Shown here: positions 1 through 10,516 of the stretch, piece after piece
Position numbering within the stretch: the stretch's first letter is position 1
How the letters are laid out: each line of letters opens with the position of its first letter
Origin: Haliclona indistincta
Lineage: Eukaryota; Porifera; Demospongiae; Haplosclerida; Chalinidae
Reading direction: 5' to 3'
Length of the DNA stretch: 64,000 nt
NCBI GenBank assembly: GCA_964017065.1
Contig: OZ024787.1
Span: 3,563,903 to 3,627,902 of the forward strand
Program-made: the position numbers and the translations under genes
The notes under the pieces: generated by a model
Seen by the model: the letters and a program-made list of their open reading frames with translations, nothing else
What the model was told of the DNA's origin: nothing
The model's database searches: none

Positions 1-256
1 CGTCACAAAGTTCTTGATACACAACTGCATTGTACTAAAAAAGCAAATTCAGAAGCAGACAATCTTGCAACTGAGGTACAAGATTGTCTGCTGAATTGAC
101 TTGACTAGCTAGTGCAAAAGCTCATGGATTCACTTGGTGTAGTAACAAATTCAATAGCATTATAGAGTGATAATAGCATGTTCTGAACAAACAGGGACAA
201 GGTACAGATTCACTAATAGTTATACTGTCACTGTCTTACACTGTCTCAGATCAGTC
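1..256. other. Intergenic; small hairpin
   Basis: No coding region is supported. A short inverted repeat lies at about 55-93, where cagacaatcttg is answered by caagattgtctg across a loop of about 14 bases. Its role is unknown. Confidence 0.5.
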
Positions 257-1518
257 TTATATGTGGAGTTGTTTGGTTCTCGTGCACAGCTCTTCTTTAG
301 AGGAGGCGTCAGTGGTGTTGGCACGTTTGCGAGACTTTGGACCGATATAATGTACTGGTGATTGTGTTCCTGCATAGCTGTGAGATCGTGACCTCGTCTT
401 TTTATAGTTGATGTGTTCTCTTCTGTCCACACACCAGTGGGCTTGTTCTCTTGTCTCTTCTTCGATGGGTGTGATCTGTTTGCTGTTCAGATCTCTTGAA
501 ATAATGCTCACAGGTGACTTGGGTTGTTTCTTGTTTGATTCGATTCGCATTTTAGTGTAGTGCTCAACCGACTTCTGTTTCTTGTCAATGCAAGCTTGGA
601 GAAGAGGCTCCATGCTGGCTGGGAACTGCAGTATTACTTCAACACATCCTGGCTTGATCTTATGGACTCTCAGGTAGCGCCTGTATAATTATGTGAAATA
701 CGTCATCCAAAAATATTTCGATATCATTAAAATACGTGATTGATTCGAAGATCAGTATTAGGCAAGGCTTGTTGGGATTGTATTCCTCAAAAGCTACTTC
801 TTGATTGCTGATTGGAATAGAGCGACGAACGAACTTGAATTCTTCGTTGTAGTTGCACATCCGTTCGATGAGGGCTGCATCTTCTGTGCTCTCCACAAGC
901 CCTTGTAGGAATCTTGTATTAGTGAAGCTCCATTTGGTTTGTAGCATCTTCCAAAGTGCATCATGGTTTCCAATGTTGTCCTCAACTGTAAGAGGCTCAC
1001 TTTGTGGACCTTTCAGCATTTCATTGAGCCACACAGCAGCATCTTGAGCATCAGGGTAACGATCTTTTAACCATCGAAGTGCCCTCACAACTATGTCTCC
1101 AAATTCACTTTTCAGCTTGCAGATTCTCTTCTGAATTTGGTGATCCAGTTTAACTTTGTTATCATGACTACCTGTAGCTAGTAAATGGAGAAAGACACAT
1201 AGGGAAAGAGGGGAGGAGGGAAAAATGATGGTTGAGAGTAAGACAAAACTGATCCAGTTCATAATGTTTCTTACCATGGACTTTACGTTGAAGGTCATCC
1301 AAGGCAGCATCTAGCTCTACTACAGGGTCTGCTGTATCACTCTTGAGCCAGGTAGACAGCATCTCCAGTCTACAGCTCACCACATCTTTTGGATTGTCTC
1401 TGTCTATCTCATCCAAGACATACTTCTCCACCTTCAGCAATACTCCCAGCTCTTTTCAGTGCACGCTAACATGTCTTGTTTTACGATAGCACACATGGAA
1501 CATGTCATTATTAGCCAT
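257..1518 (-). pseudogene. Death-domain paralog 1, disrupted by a nonsense codon and a 4-nt insertion
   Basis: Exon 1 (1518-1275) encodes a death domain and exon 2 (1171-257) the second conserved domain of this family plus a basic tail (KKTRSRSH, SRKRAN). The intron 1274-1172 has GT/AG ends and keeps phase (CATG|GTAGTC). The start at 1518 (MANNDMFH) aligns with the starts of the other copies. Two lesions are visible. At 1456-1458 a TGA stands where copies 2 and 4 have the Trp of NWKELGV/HWKELGV. Near 685-692 four extra bases (atta) sit between FHI and YRRYLRVHK and shift the frame. Removing those four bases makes the exon total 1,155 nt, divisible by three. Two independent lesions favour a pseudogene, although Sanger errors or a polymorphic allele could explain either one. 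An intact version would have 384 residues and would probably act in death-fold adaptor signalling. Confidence 0.8.
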
Positions 1519-2244
1519 GCATGCATGCACGACGAGGAGGCTTGTAACTGCTCGTAAATTTCTGACTGTATGTTAAACTACCTAGATATAGTTTTCAATA
1601 CAGTTGTGGTCTCAAGTTGCTAATTTTATTTTTAGCACTATCTAAGCTATTTTTAGACTTTCCAGCAGTAGTTAAAATGTGCTTATAATACTCCTTCTAT
1701 TGCAAGTTGTTATTGTTTATTGTTACTGCATATAAAATCCAAAACTTTATTAAATCCAAAACTTTAAGTTATGTACAACATAACGTTTCATAACACATTG
1801 TACTAGTGAAGGGAGGAGTTCAGTTGTTTTCCAATGAATACACTTAGCACTTGCTATGTTCCACTACTTTGATGAACTACGTTTTGCTCTGTTGTAGTTT
1901 TAACCTTCCCCTAGCTGATCTTGGATCAAAGTAATAACTCAGCTGACTATAGCAAGATGGAGTGTCTGTAGCGGTTTTTCACGCACCTTCGATTTTTTTA
2001 CAGCTTATGCGAATAATTGTCTGTCATGATTCATAACAGCATATTCATTGTTTCTCTTCATTTCATGTGTTTGTAGTATTATGTCTGTCCTAGCTGACAG
2101 ATAAGCTACTACACATGTAGGCTAGCTGACAGATAGGCGCCCGATGTTAACTTTTATTCTTTGATCGCCAAAACACACAAGGTAGCAAAATGTGTGTTCA
2201 TTACTCACTGGTTTCACCACCTTCCATCGTTGCTTGGTAGACAA
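1519..2244. other. Intergenic, AT-rich
   Basis: This is the upstream spacer of death-domain copy 1. I see no supported gene, only short AT-rich simple sequence. The promoter of copy 1 would lie here, but I cannot place a core motif. Confidence 0.5.
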
Positions 2245-2980
2245 GAAACCTGCAAGTGTTACCTTCCGTCTAAGGTTTATTGTACATGTCCAATGAAGAT
2301 GCATCAGCATTTCTCTATATAAATTTATTTTACTGTCGAAATTCCATGTTTGATTTTGGTAATTTGTTGTCAAATAGGAATCCATATACTGCTGTTATCT
2401 GAGGACTCCACATGACCAAAATATTGTAAAATATTCTGTGGGGCAGTGTGAGGGTAATTATATTACATACCGGAAGAGCCTTTAGTAACGAGCTTCCTCT
2501 GATAAATCAATGCAATTAGCTGCACGTACATTCGATTTTCAAGGAGTCTCAGATTGCACTAACCACATGCATTATAGTCAAATTGTTCAGCTGTATACTC
2601 TTATAACTTTTGAAAACTGTTAGATCTTGTGGTTTTCAAGTTTGTGAAACTGGGTTCTTTTATAAGCATATTTGTACCAGCTCTTGGAACTGAAATCTTT
2701 TACCTATTAATGAAACTTTATTATCCCAATACAGTCACATTCTTTCAATTAGTATACTATGACTTGTATAGTAATAGAGATATGTGCGAAAACCCATTTT
2801 CAACATGAGTAGCCGCCATCTTAATTCGAGGTCATCCCTACATATCATTGCCGATCGGCAATGATAATATATATTTCTGGTCATTATTGTTTAGAAATGG
2901 TTTGTTCAAATCCTATTTGTGTACATGCATGTATTTGTGATTTCACAATAGTTATGGTTATTATGTATAAATGTACATGT
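2245..2980. repeat. Segmental duplication, left copy
   Basis: This block is nearly identical to 5530-6178. Both begin aagaaacctgcaagtgtt or a close variant, and both run through ctgaggactccacatgacc to catgtattta. In the right copy it ends exactly where the 3' end of death-domain copy 3 begins, so the spacer was copied with the genes. The left copy carries an extra stretch of about 90 bp (2781-2870) that includes a 20-base palindrome. Confidence 0.85.
2833..2872. repeat. Dispersed palindrome tcattgccgatcggcaatga, copy A
   Basis: A perfect 20-base palindrome follows catccctacata. The same roughly 33-base block recurs at 15652-15690 inside the ZZEF1-type gene. It is absent from the otherwise matching duplicate at 6060, so it arrived as part of an insertion in the left copy or was lost from the right. 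It is probably the end of a short DNA element. Confidence 0.7.
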
Positions 2981-3160
2981 ATTTATCTATGGAAGTCAGC
3001 TGATTTTGTATGCTGAACCTCCTCGAGTGCCTGAACCTATTTACTCGGCTACTGATAAACATAGCCTGAGTTAAAGGCAAACAGTCTAAACTCGCCATGA
3101 TTTTGTGGCGTCCTTGCCGACTTTTCACTGCATAACTAGTGAACGGATACTTTTCTAACA
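2981..3160 (-). pseudogene. Remnant 3' end of another death-domain paralog
   Basis: The spacer duplication continues a little into this stretch: tcagctgattttgtatgctg here parallels tagctgattttatacgcttg at the 3' end of copy 3. After a few tens of bases the similarity fades and no coding frame survives. It is best read as a trace of a sixth array member lost by deletion. Confidence is limited because the matching part is short. Confidence 0.35.
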
Positions 3161-3900
3161 ATCATTACACCCTCGGTTCCTGCTCTGGACTTTAGATTGT
3201 CAAACTAACCTGAAGCACAGCTAGTAGATGTGTGCATGCTGTTCTTAAAATTTGGCGCAAAATCTGTACACTCGTTGATGCTGATATACTAAACCACCTG
3301 TCATTAAGGCCGCCCAAGCATGCCTAGTACTAGTCAGGGGGTACGACAAGCTAATTTAATATGACGTAATTGCTGACGTAGGCATCTTTTTTCTAAACCA
3401 AAATACATTGCATCTTTTCAGGTCTGCTGCATTGTTATGGAGCAATTTGGCTAGTAAGTTTGATGCTAAATGAACAGTACATGAAGAGCTTTCTTATAAG
3501 CCAGCTTACCCTACATATACCCTTTTTAGTTTTTGCAGTATAGAGAGATGAAGATAGAGAATTAGTTATTGGAAAAAATATTCACCCAAGAAAGCACCTT
3601 CGTGATCAAAACAGCATTCTTGAGCATCAGTCGGTTAATAATGTAAAGAATTTGCGGCTGTGGCGCATTGACTCTGGCTGCAATACACACAAATGTCATC
3701 CAATCACTGTAACAGCAGATATCGAGCTCAGGTGCTGATAATCTCAGGATAACTTAAAGCTAATAGTATTGCATCACCTGTTAGTAATAAATGTAATGTT
3801 TTTAAAGCACTGACTAAGGAATTTTCCATAACAATTATTCTTAACACAGAATCCAGATTTATGTACATATACTATAATTATATAATTTAATAAAATGCTA
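3161..3900. other. Intergenic, no gene seen
   Basis: Low-complexity AT-rich spacer between the array remnant and the 3' end of copy 2. No coding frame, RNA gene or clear repeat is recognised. Confidence 0.5.
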
Positions 3901-3920
3901 CTTTTTCCAAATGCTACTTT

Positions 3921-5480
3921 TTACTTTGTTTGTCTTCTCTGAATTGACTGTGATGTTGGTGTTGGTTGGGGTTGTTTACGTTGGCGATTGTACATCTCGC
4001 TAAATTTACGAGGTGGTTGAACCTTGGCTTGTTTTCCTGCTGTTTGCCTGTTATTAGCTGTTGGTTGTACGTACATCTTGAATCTTGCTTGTGGCTCTGT
4101 CTTTTCCTTTGCATTAACGCACTTGCATATACCACAAATTCCTATGTGACTTAATGTTTTTTCGACATCTTCAACTGGTGAATGAGATGCTGCTAGCAAT
4201 TTTAACTTTGTGTCACTTTTTGATTGCTTCATTTTCTTGGTTGTTGTTGGCTTAATTTGTTTTTCTTGCTGAGTTCTTACATCACTACTTTCTTTTGGAA
4301 CAGTATCTAATTCTGTTTCCAGTGTGTCCTTGATGTACATTTCAGCATAGTGCTTTACTGCTGCACTGTTTTTGTCAATGCAGGCGTGGATAAATGCCCT
4401 AATGCTGGCATCAAATTGCAGGATCACTTTAACGCAACCTGGTTGAATTTTGTGAATTCTCAGATACCGTTTGTATATACTAAATACCTCTGTCAAGAAA
4501 ATGTTAATTTCTACAAAATGTTTGTCTGATGTAATTTTCAGTATGAGGCAAGGCTTGCTATAGTCAAGAGGCTCAAGAAGTACTGGTTTTTGACTGATGG
4601 CGATTAAGCGACGCAGATTTTTGAAGTCTTCTTGATATTTGCTCATTCTCCGTATTAGAGGTTTTGATGCTATTTTTTCAACAAGTCGCTCAAGTGCAGT
4701 CGGATTGGTGAAGCTCCAAACCGTCTGTAGTTGTTTTAGTAGTGAAGTATAATTTGTGACATCACTTTGAAATGTAAGCGGCTCAGTCCGGAGACCTCTT
4801 AAAATTTCATTAAGCCAAGTTTGACTTAGTTCAGCATCGGAATGGCGATCTTTTAACCATTTTGTGTGCTTCAAATACAATATCTGAAAACTCATCTTTC
4901 NNNNNNNNNNNNNNNNNNNNNNNNNNNNNNNNNNNNNNNNNNNNNNNNNNNNNNNNNNNNNNNNNNNNNNNNNNNNNNNNNNNNNNNNNNNNNNNNNNNN
5001 NNNNNNNNNNNNNNNNNNNNNNNNNNNNNNNNNNNNNNNNNNNNNNNNNNNNNNNNNNNNNNNNNNNNNNNNNNNNNNNNNNNNNNNNNNNNNNNNNNNN
5101 CATCTTTCAGTTTGGTAATTTTTTCTGCCATTTCATCATCAATTTTAAGCAACTCTGCTTCATGACCTACATAAAATGTATTGCAAAAAACCATGATACT
5201 AACTTTTACAGGCAATAAAATCTTTCTTACCATGTGGAACAATACATTGAAGCTCTCTTAAAGCATCATCTAGCTGTACTTCAGGATTTTTAGGGTCGCT
5301 TTCCATCCAGGCATCTAGCATTCCAATCATGCAGTCCTTTGAATCCTTTTGGTTGTCTTTCTCTATCACTTTTAACTCAGACAAATTCAAATCTAGTAGC
5401 ACTCCAAGTTCTTTCCAGTTTGCACTAAGGTGCTTCAATCTGCGATAGTAATCTCCAAGAGTAGCTTTCTTCGTAGCCAT
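3921..5480 (-). CDS. Death-domain paralog 2 (contains an N gap and a 1-nt shift)
   Basis: Exon 1 (5480-5231) starts MATKKATL and holds the death domain (ANWKELGVLLDLN, then MLDAWMESDP). The intron 5230-5167 has GT/AG ends. Exon 2 (5166-3921) holds the second domain (WLKDRHSDAE, QTVWSFTN, YKRYLRIHKIQPGC) and the longest basic tail of the family, rich in Lys, Gln and Thr. The 200-N run at 4901-5100 falls in exon 2, but its flanks share the 8 bases catctttc. Collapsing them joins KLKD to EFSDIV exactly as in the paralogs. A T run at 4860-4863 then has one base too many between EAHK and WLKD. With both corrections the exons total 1,287 nt (428 residues plus stop). The gene is therefore probably intact in the organism and damaged only in the assembly. 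Confidence 0.78.
4901..5100. other. Assembly gap of 200 Ns
   Basis: The bases before the gap (4893-4900) and after it (5101-5108) are the same 8-mer, catctttc. Paralog alignment leaves no missing residues once they are overlapped, so the true gap length is probably zero or negative. Confidence 0.8.
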
Positions 5481-5529
5481 GACTTAAAAATGAATAGACT
5501 ATTTGAGTGCTTGATTATATTTACTGCTA

Positions 5530-6178
5530 TGATCAAGAAGCCTGCAAGTGTTACCTTCCGTCTAAGGTTTATTGTACAGTTCCAATGAAGATGCATCAGC
5601 ATTTCTCTATATAAAGTTCTTTACTGTCAAAATTCCATGTTTGATTTTGGTAATTTGTTGTCAAATAGGAATCCATATACTTCTGTTATCTGAGGACTCC
5701 ACATGACCAAAATATTGTAAAATATTCTGTGGGACAGTGTGGGGGTAATTATCTTACATACCAGAAGAGCCTTTAGTAATGATCTTCCTCTGATGAGCCA
5801 ATGCAATTAGCTACACGTAAATTAGATTTTCAAGGAGTCTCAGATTGCACTAACCGCATGCATTATAGTCAAATTGTTCAGCTGTATACTCTTATAAATT
5901 TTGAAAACTGAGAGAACTTGTGGTTTTCAATTTTGTGAAACTGGGTTCTTTTGTAAGCATATTTGTACCAGCTCTTGGAATTAATTCTTGTACCAGTTAA
6001 TGAAACTTTACTAGCCCAATACAGTCACATTCTTTCAATTAGTATACTGTAATAGTGTAGTAATATATATTTCTGGTCTTTGATGTTTAAAAATGGTTTG
6101 TTCAAATCCTATTTGTGTACAATCATGTATTTGTGATTTCACAATAGTTATGGTTATTATGTGTAAATGTACATGTAT
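5530..6178. repeat. Segmental duplication, right copy
   Basis: Near-identical partner of 2245-2980. It lies between the start of copy 2 and the 3' end of copy 3, and so would include the promoter of copy 2. It lacks the extra stretch of about 90 bp found in the left copy. Confidence 0.85.
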
Positions 6179-7293
6179 TTAGTTAGCTGATTTTATACGC
6201 TTGCGAGGTCCAGTCACTGAATTAACCTTTCCTGAAAAGCTGCGAGATCGTGTGCCCTTGACAGGTTTATGGCTTTGCTCAACTTCTGTTGTTGCCTCAT
6301 TTCGACATAGAATATATAGGCCAGACTTTAAATGATATTTTAGGATAGTGGCTGGCTTCTCTGTATAGTCGTTCTGAGACACTATCTTCATTTTAACATA
6401 GTGCTTGACTGCTTCACGTTTCTGGTTAATACAGGCCTTGAGAATTGGCTCCATGCTGGCATCAAACTGCAGTGTTACTTCAACACAACCTGGTTCGATC
6501 TTATGAACTCTTAAGTAGCGTCTGTATATGTCAAACACTTCTCGTAGAAAAATCTCAATGTCATCAAAATATGTGATGTGTTGAAAGATTAGAATAAGAC
6601 ATGGCTTGTCACAATGAAATTGCTCAAAGACAATTTTTTGATCGCTGATTGGTATTGAGCGACGAACATACTTAAAATCTTCATTATATTTCTTCATTCT
6701 CCCTATGAGATCTTTATCATTTGTTTTCTGAATGAACCCTTCAAGAGTCGCTGGATTGGTGAAGCTCCACTTTCCTTGCAGTACCTTATCGAGTGGAATA
6801 TTACCATTTGGGATTACCAGTGGTTCATTTTGCAGACCTCGTAGTACTTCATTGAGGCTCAGGGTAGCGGTTCTCCAGCCAACGAAGTGCCAGTACGACT
6901 ATATCTCCAAACTCTGTTTTCAGATCACCAATTCTTGTCTGAATATCATGGTCCAGTGTCACTTGCTGCTCATGAGCTCCTGTAGCTGAAAGGAGTATAC
7001 ACAAGTAATCTTCTTCAGTTGTTTCATGCATGCAACACTTTCTCACCATGGACAGTGCGTTGAAGATCATCCAAGGCAGCATCTAGCTGTGCTTCAGGGT
7101 CTGCTGGATCACTGTTGAGCCAGGTAGATAGCATGTCTATTCGACAACGAGCAACATTTCTTGGATGGTTACTCTCAATTTCGTCCAAGAGATATATCTG
7201 TAGTCCCAGCCTTGCTCCTAGTTCTCTCCAGTGTTTGCTGAAGTGCTCTGTCTTGTCAAAGCATTCCATAAACAGATCATGAGAGTGAGCCAT
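6179..7293 (-). pseudogene. Death-domain paralog 3, disrupted by a 20-nt deletion
   Basis: Exon 1 (7293-7047, start MAHSHDLF) encodes the death domain (KHWRELGARLGL, RIDMLSTWLNSDP). The intron 7046-6980 keeps phase (CATG|GAGCTC). Exon 2 (6979-6179) encodes the second domain and a short basic tail ending GPRKRIKSAN. At about 6856-6860 the codons run RYPEPQ-stop, while every intact copy reads RYPxAxxAAVWLNE. Aligned with copy 1, about 20 bases are missing on the + strand between tcattgag and tcagggta. Downstream the frame is open and conserved (LNEVLRGLQ, KWSFTNPA, YRRYLRVHKIEPGC). Adding 20 nt gives 1,068 nt, divisible by three, so this is the only frame lesion. As sequenced, the product would stop about 30 residues into exon 2, leaving essentially the death domain alone. 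Confidence 0.8.
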
Positions 7294-7356
7294 TCTTCGT
7301 GGACAGTATGAGCTCTGGACATTTGGCGACGAGGACGGAGCTGAACCTACATCGAT

Positions 7357-7620
7357 ATGGCCACGATTCCTGTCGGCAATATTGGAGAGTTCGACCCGGA
7401 CAAAGAAGAGTGGTCACAGTACGCGACTCGTCTTCGATATTTCTTTGTGGCGAACAATATCAAGGAAGAAGATGCTCAAAAAGCCGTCTTCCTTACCGTA
7501 GTGGGTCCGGCGACGTTCAAGACTCTGACGTCCCTGGTTTCGCCCTCCTCGGTAGATGACAAGACTTACCCGCAACTAACTGAGGAACTGGGAAAGTACT
7601 ACAACCCGAAGCCTTCCAAG
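7357..7620 (+). pseudogene. Ty3/Gypsy-type gag fragment
   Basis: The frame opens at the ATG at 7357 (MATIPVGNIGEFDP) and has the typical gag capsid look: a W-x-Y-x-x-R-L-x-x-F-F pattern, then VGPATFKTLTSL and ELGKYYNPKPS. About 88 residues are homologous to gag. The frame then runs about 12 unrelated residues to a stop at 7657-7659, because the sequence has jumped to integrase in another frame. Zinc knuckle and protease are absent. Confidence 0.75.
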
Positions 7621-7916
7621 TCAAGATATTCGATGGACGTATCGTCAGACGTCATGTAGATCACATGCGAATTAGAACAGCACCTGTTGCGCAAAAGGAA
7701 TTAGGGGAACTGCAGGGATTCGATTTCGGATTTCCAAAGGGACCTACTCAAGACATATCGGTAGATCAACCAGCCGATTCCCCAGACACTTCACCTCCTC
7801 CACCTGTCAGAGCAAGACCTCCTCGAACACTACCCCCTCCTCGAATGCCAAGTTCTCGTGTCAGGCGCCCTCCAGACTACTTTGCACCCCTGGTATCTCA
7901 CTATCTCACTATTTGA
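7618..7916 (+). pseudogene. Integrase C-terminal tail of the same retroelement
   Basis: In the frame shifted by one from gag, the sequence reads VKIFDGRIVRRHVDHMRIRT, then a Pro-rich segment (SPPPPVRARPPR) and RRPPDYFAP before a TGA at 7914-7916. The basic HVD motif followed by a Pro/Arg-rich end just before the purine tract is typical of the pol terminus in Ty3-type elements. The direct gag/integrase junction marks an internal deletion. Confidence 0.7.
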
Positions 7917-8085
7917 AGGGGGAAGGAGTGTAATGACCTGTACTTTGAACTATGTGCATGATGTCATATTACGTATCATACATGTGTACTATTTATGCTG
8001 TTACTCTGGTCTTGTGCTCTGTTGTGAAAATAATCTATTTTGGACTCCGAGCTGGAACTCGGTTTTACAAATAAAAAAAATATGA

Positions 8086-8690
8086 CATAAGACTTTAAAT
8101 ACGCAGACATCTGTAATTCATTTAATCAGCTACCGAATGTTTGTTACTAATCTAATTATGATTTGGCATGTCTTTCAGACTGTGCCATTGACACGGTATG
8201 CTTCTAGCTACTGTGTTCATTAAAGCGGAACCTTGCTTATTTCGTCATAGATATAAAATTGCTGGATAAGTAAAATGCTGGATACATTGAGTTAGAGCAT
8301 CATACTCTTCACTGTTTGAGCTCATCGCAAGACTTCCTCTCTTGTTCAGATGATCAACTATGTTGAATTTCTTCTAAACTATAAGTTGGATTAAAAGCAG
8401 GATGCTAGCTGTCAGCAGCTGTAGCAAGAGCTGTATCATACACACATAATGACATTATGCTGTATATTTAGTTGTAAATTATTCTTAGCAGACATATCCA
8501 AGTATTGTTGAGCAAGGTTAGTACCATCCGTTTGCAGTTCATTTATGTTTCTACACATTCCCAGTGTTGTTTAAACAGTATACGTATGCTCACAGTTCAC
8601 AAAATATTATTAACAACATACAATGTGTTGGGGATACTGTTTTTAAATCATCTACGTAACTTGTGTGTGTAATAGTTTGTTATACAAATG
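8086..8690. other. Intergenic, no gene seen
   Basis: AT-rich spacer between the retroelement and the 3' end of death-domain copy 4. No gene or clear repeat is recognised. Confidence 0.5.
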
Positions 8691-8696
8691 CAAGTG

Positions 8697-10104
8697 TCAG
8701 AATAAGGAGCTTTCTTTGGCTCTCTTGCATCCATTAAAGGTTGAGGCATCAGCTGTGTATGTACGTTTACGAGTTTTCATGCTTGTGTAAGTCTCTGTTG
8801 TGTGTCTGCGAGACCGTGTCTCGAACATGTACAGGATAGGTCGTTGCCTCAGTTCATACTGATGAAGTGCTAGGGGAATTTTTTTCTTCTTCGTGTCTTT
8901 GCCTTTCACATCTGGCTGTGCTGTGTCCTTTTGATTTCTTCTAATGAGTATCTCAGCTGATTCAATTAACATTTCAACACTGAGCTTATCTGCTTTGCGT
9001 TTTTTCATTTTATCAATGCAGTCTTTAAAGTGCTGCTCCATACTGGCTTCAAATTGCAGGGTCACTTCAACGCAACCAGAACCAATCTTGTGGGTCCTCA
9101 AGTAACGTTTGTCTATTCCAAAACAATCGTCTAAAAATGCTTCAATTTCGTCAAAAGATGTGACTGATAAGAATTTCAGGATAAGGCATGGTTTGCTCAT
9201 GTCGTGTGGGGCAAGTTCTATTTCCTTCTTTTTTTCATTGACAGTGATTATGATGGTTTGACAAAAGTTTTTGAAGTCTTCTTTGTATTTTTCTATTCTT
9301 TTGTTAAGATCTCTACTTGCAGTTATCCTGATAAACTGATGAAGAAAATCGGGAGTAGTGTAGTGGAATTTTTCTTGTAGTTGCTCCATCAATGTTGTAT
9401 GATCCCGTACATTTTGAAGTACATTAGACGCTTTTTTATCTATTTTTAAAGCCTGATTAAGCCACACTGCAGCATCGTCAGCATCAGGACAGCGATTCTT
9501 CAACCATCTGTACACCTCTAAAACAATATCTGAAAAATCCCTCCTTAGCTGGAAAATTCCTTCTTCCATTTCTCTATCCACCGTCAGAAGTTCATCACCT
9601 ATAAATAATATGTATACAGCATGTAATTTTGTATACCAAACACATGGTACTTTGCCTACTACTAGTCTAGTCTAGTACCAGTAAGTACAATACTGCATGC
9701 ATGACTGTGGCAATTTACTACATGACTGTAGTTTTTGTTTACAACTCTGTCACGACCAACAGCACAAATGATGTACATGTATTAAAACTGCTAATTCTGC
9801 AGTAGATTATTATTATTAGGCTTACACAATAGTAGCTTTTCTCACCATTTGTATCTTTTTTGCGTAGCTTTCTCAAGGCAATGTCCAGTACTTCTTCGGG
9901 GTTGGGGTTTGCTGGGTTTCTTTTTAGCCAGAGATCCAGCATTTCCATATGGCAAGTAATTGCATTTCTTGGATTGTTAGCCTCTATTACTTTTAACTTG
10001 GGCATCTCTATGCCCAGCAGCACTCCCAGCTCTTTCCAGTGAGCACAGTAGTCATCTGTCTTTTTGTAGTATTCAATAAGCTCGCCTCTTGATCGAGCAG
10101 CCAT
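8697..10104 (-). CDS. Death-domain paralog 4, intact
   Basis: Exon 1 (10104-9846) starts MAARSRGELI and carries the death domain (AHWKELGVLLGIE, NNPRNA, MEMLDLWLKRNP). The intron 9845-9599 (247 bp) has GTGAGA/TATAG ends and joins AATG|GTGATG. Exon 2 (9598-8697) carries the second domain (RRDFSDIVLEVYRWLKN, DDAAVWLNQALK, DMSKPCLILKFL, KRYLRTHKIGSGCVEVTLQF) and a Lys/Arg-rich tail (KGKDTKKKKIP, MKTRKRTY) that could act as a nuclear signal. The total is 386 residues with no lesion. An ATG 21 bases upstream is also in frame; the chosen start aligns best with the paralogs. There is no signal peptide or membrane segment, so the protein is intracellular. The family pattern suggests a death-fold adaptor or sensor. 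The second domain looks like one seen next to death domains in other invertebrate proteins, but I cannot name it. Confidence 0.85.
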
Positions 10105-10321
10105 GGCTAGCAATAAACTGTGCAATGTGCAGATTTGTAAGTATTTACAGTTTATATTTTACAGTTCACAGTTTATATACAAAGTAAAAATTATGACAAC
10201 AATCCATGAGGTATGTTGCCGGCAATGATAGCAGCTTTAAGAATACAAGAGTTGATATAAACCAAACAGAATCATAAAACCAGACTTGTTTCACACTCTT
10301 TCTCTATACATTATACTGTAG

Positions 10322-10516
10322 CAAGAGTTCATTACCTAAGAGTATGCAACCGTCAATATACCCCCTAGAACGGCATTGGACATTTTCTGCGTCACAATTT
10401 TACCTATGCACAGCGATGATTAATTAATTATCATTACTGCTGTTGTGAATATCATTACACACCGATGAATATCATTAGCGTAGCAGCCCTAATGCTTTCT
10501 GCTGTATAAACTCTTG
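10322..10516. mobile_element. MITE, family CAAGAGTTCATTA, copy A
   Basis: The left end reads caagagttcattacctaaga and the right end ctgctgtataaactcttg. Internal blocks (gtcaatatacccc, gcattggacattttctgcgtcac, taatgctttctgctgtata) recur at 47371-47549, partly inverted. It is non-coding and non-autonomous, in the 5' spacer of copy 4. Confidence 0.65.

Larger units (their letters stand above)
7320..8069 (+). mobile_element. Internally deleted Ty3/Gypsy-type LTR retroelement
   Basis: A primer-binding-site-like tttggcgacgaggac (about 7322) is followed by a gag start at 7357, a stretch of integrase C-terminal coding, a purine tract (gaagggggaaggag) and then a sequence starting TGTAATGACC at about 7929 and ending TTTTACA near 8069. 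That last piece could be a short 3' LTR. Protease, reverse transcriptase, RNase H and most of integrase are missing. No 5' LTR is recognisable: the element runs up to within about 30 bases of the start codon of death-domain copy 3, which lies on the other strand. The copy cannot move on its own. Confidence 0.75.

Noticed and set aside
4831..5242. Frames containing long X runs
   Set aside because: They only bridge the 200-N gap; the real frame is read by overlapping the gap flanks.
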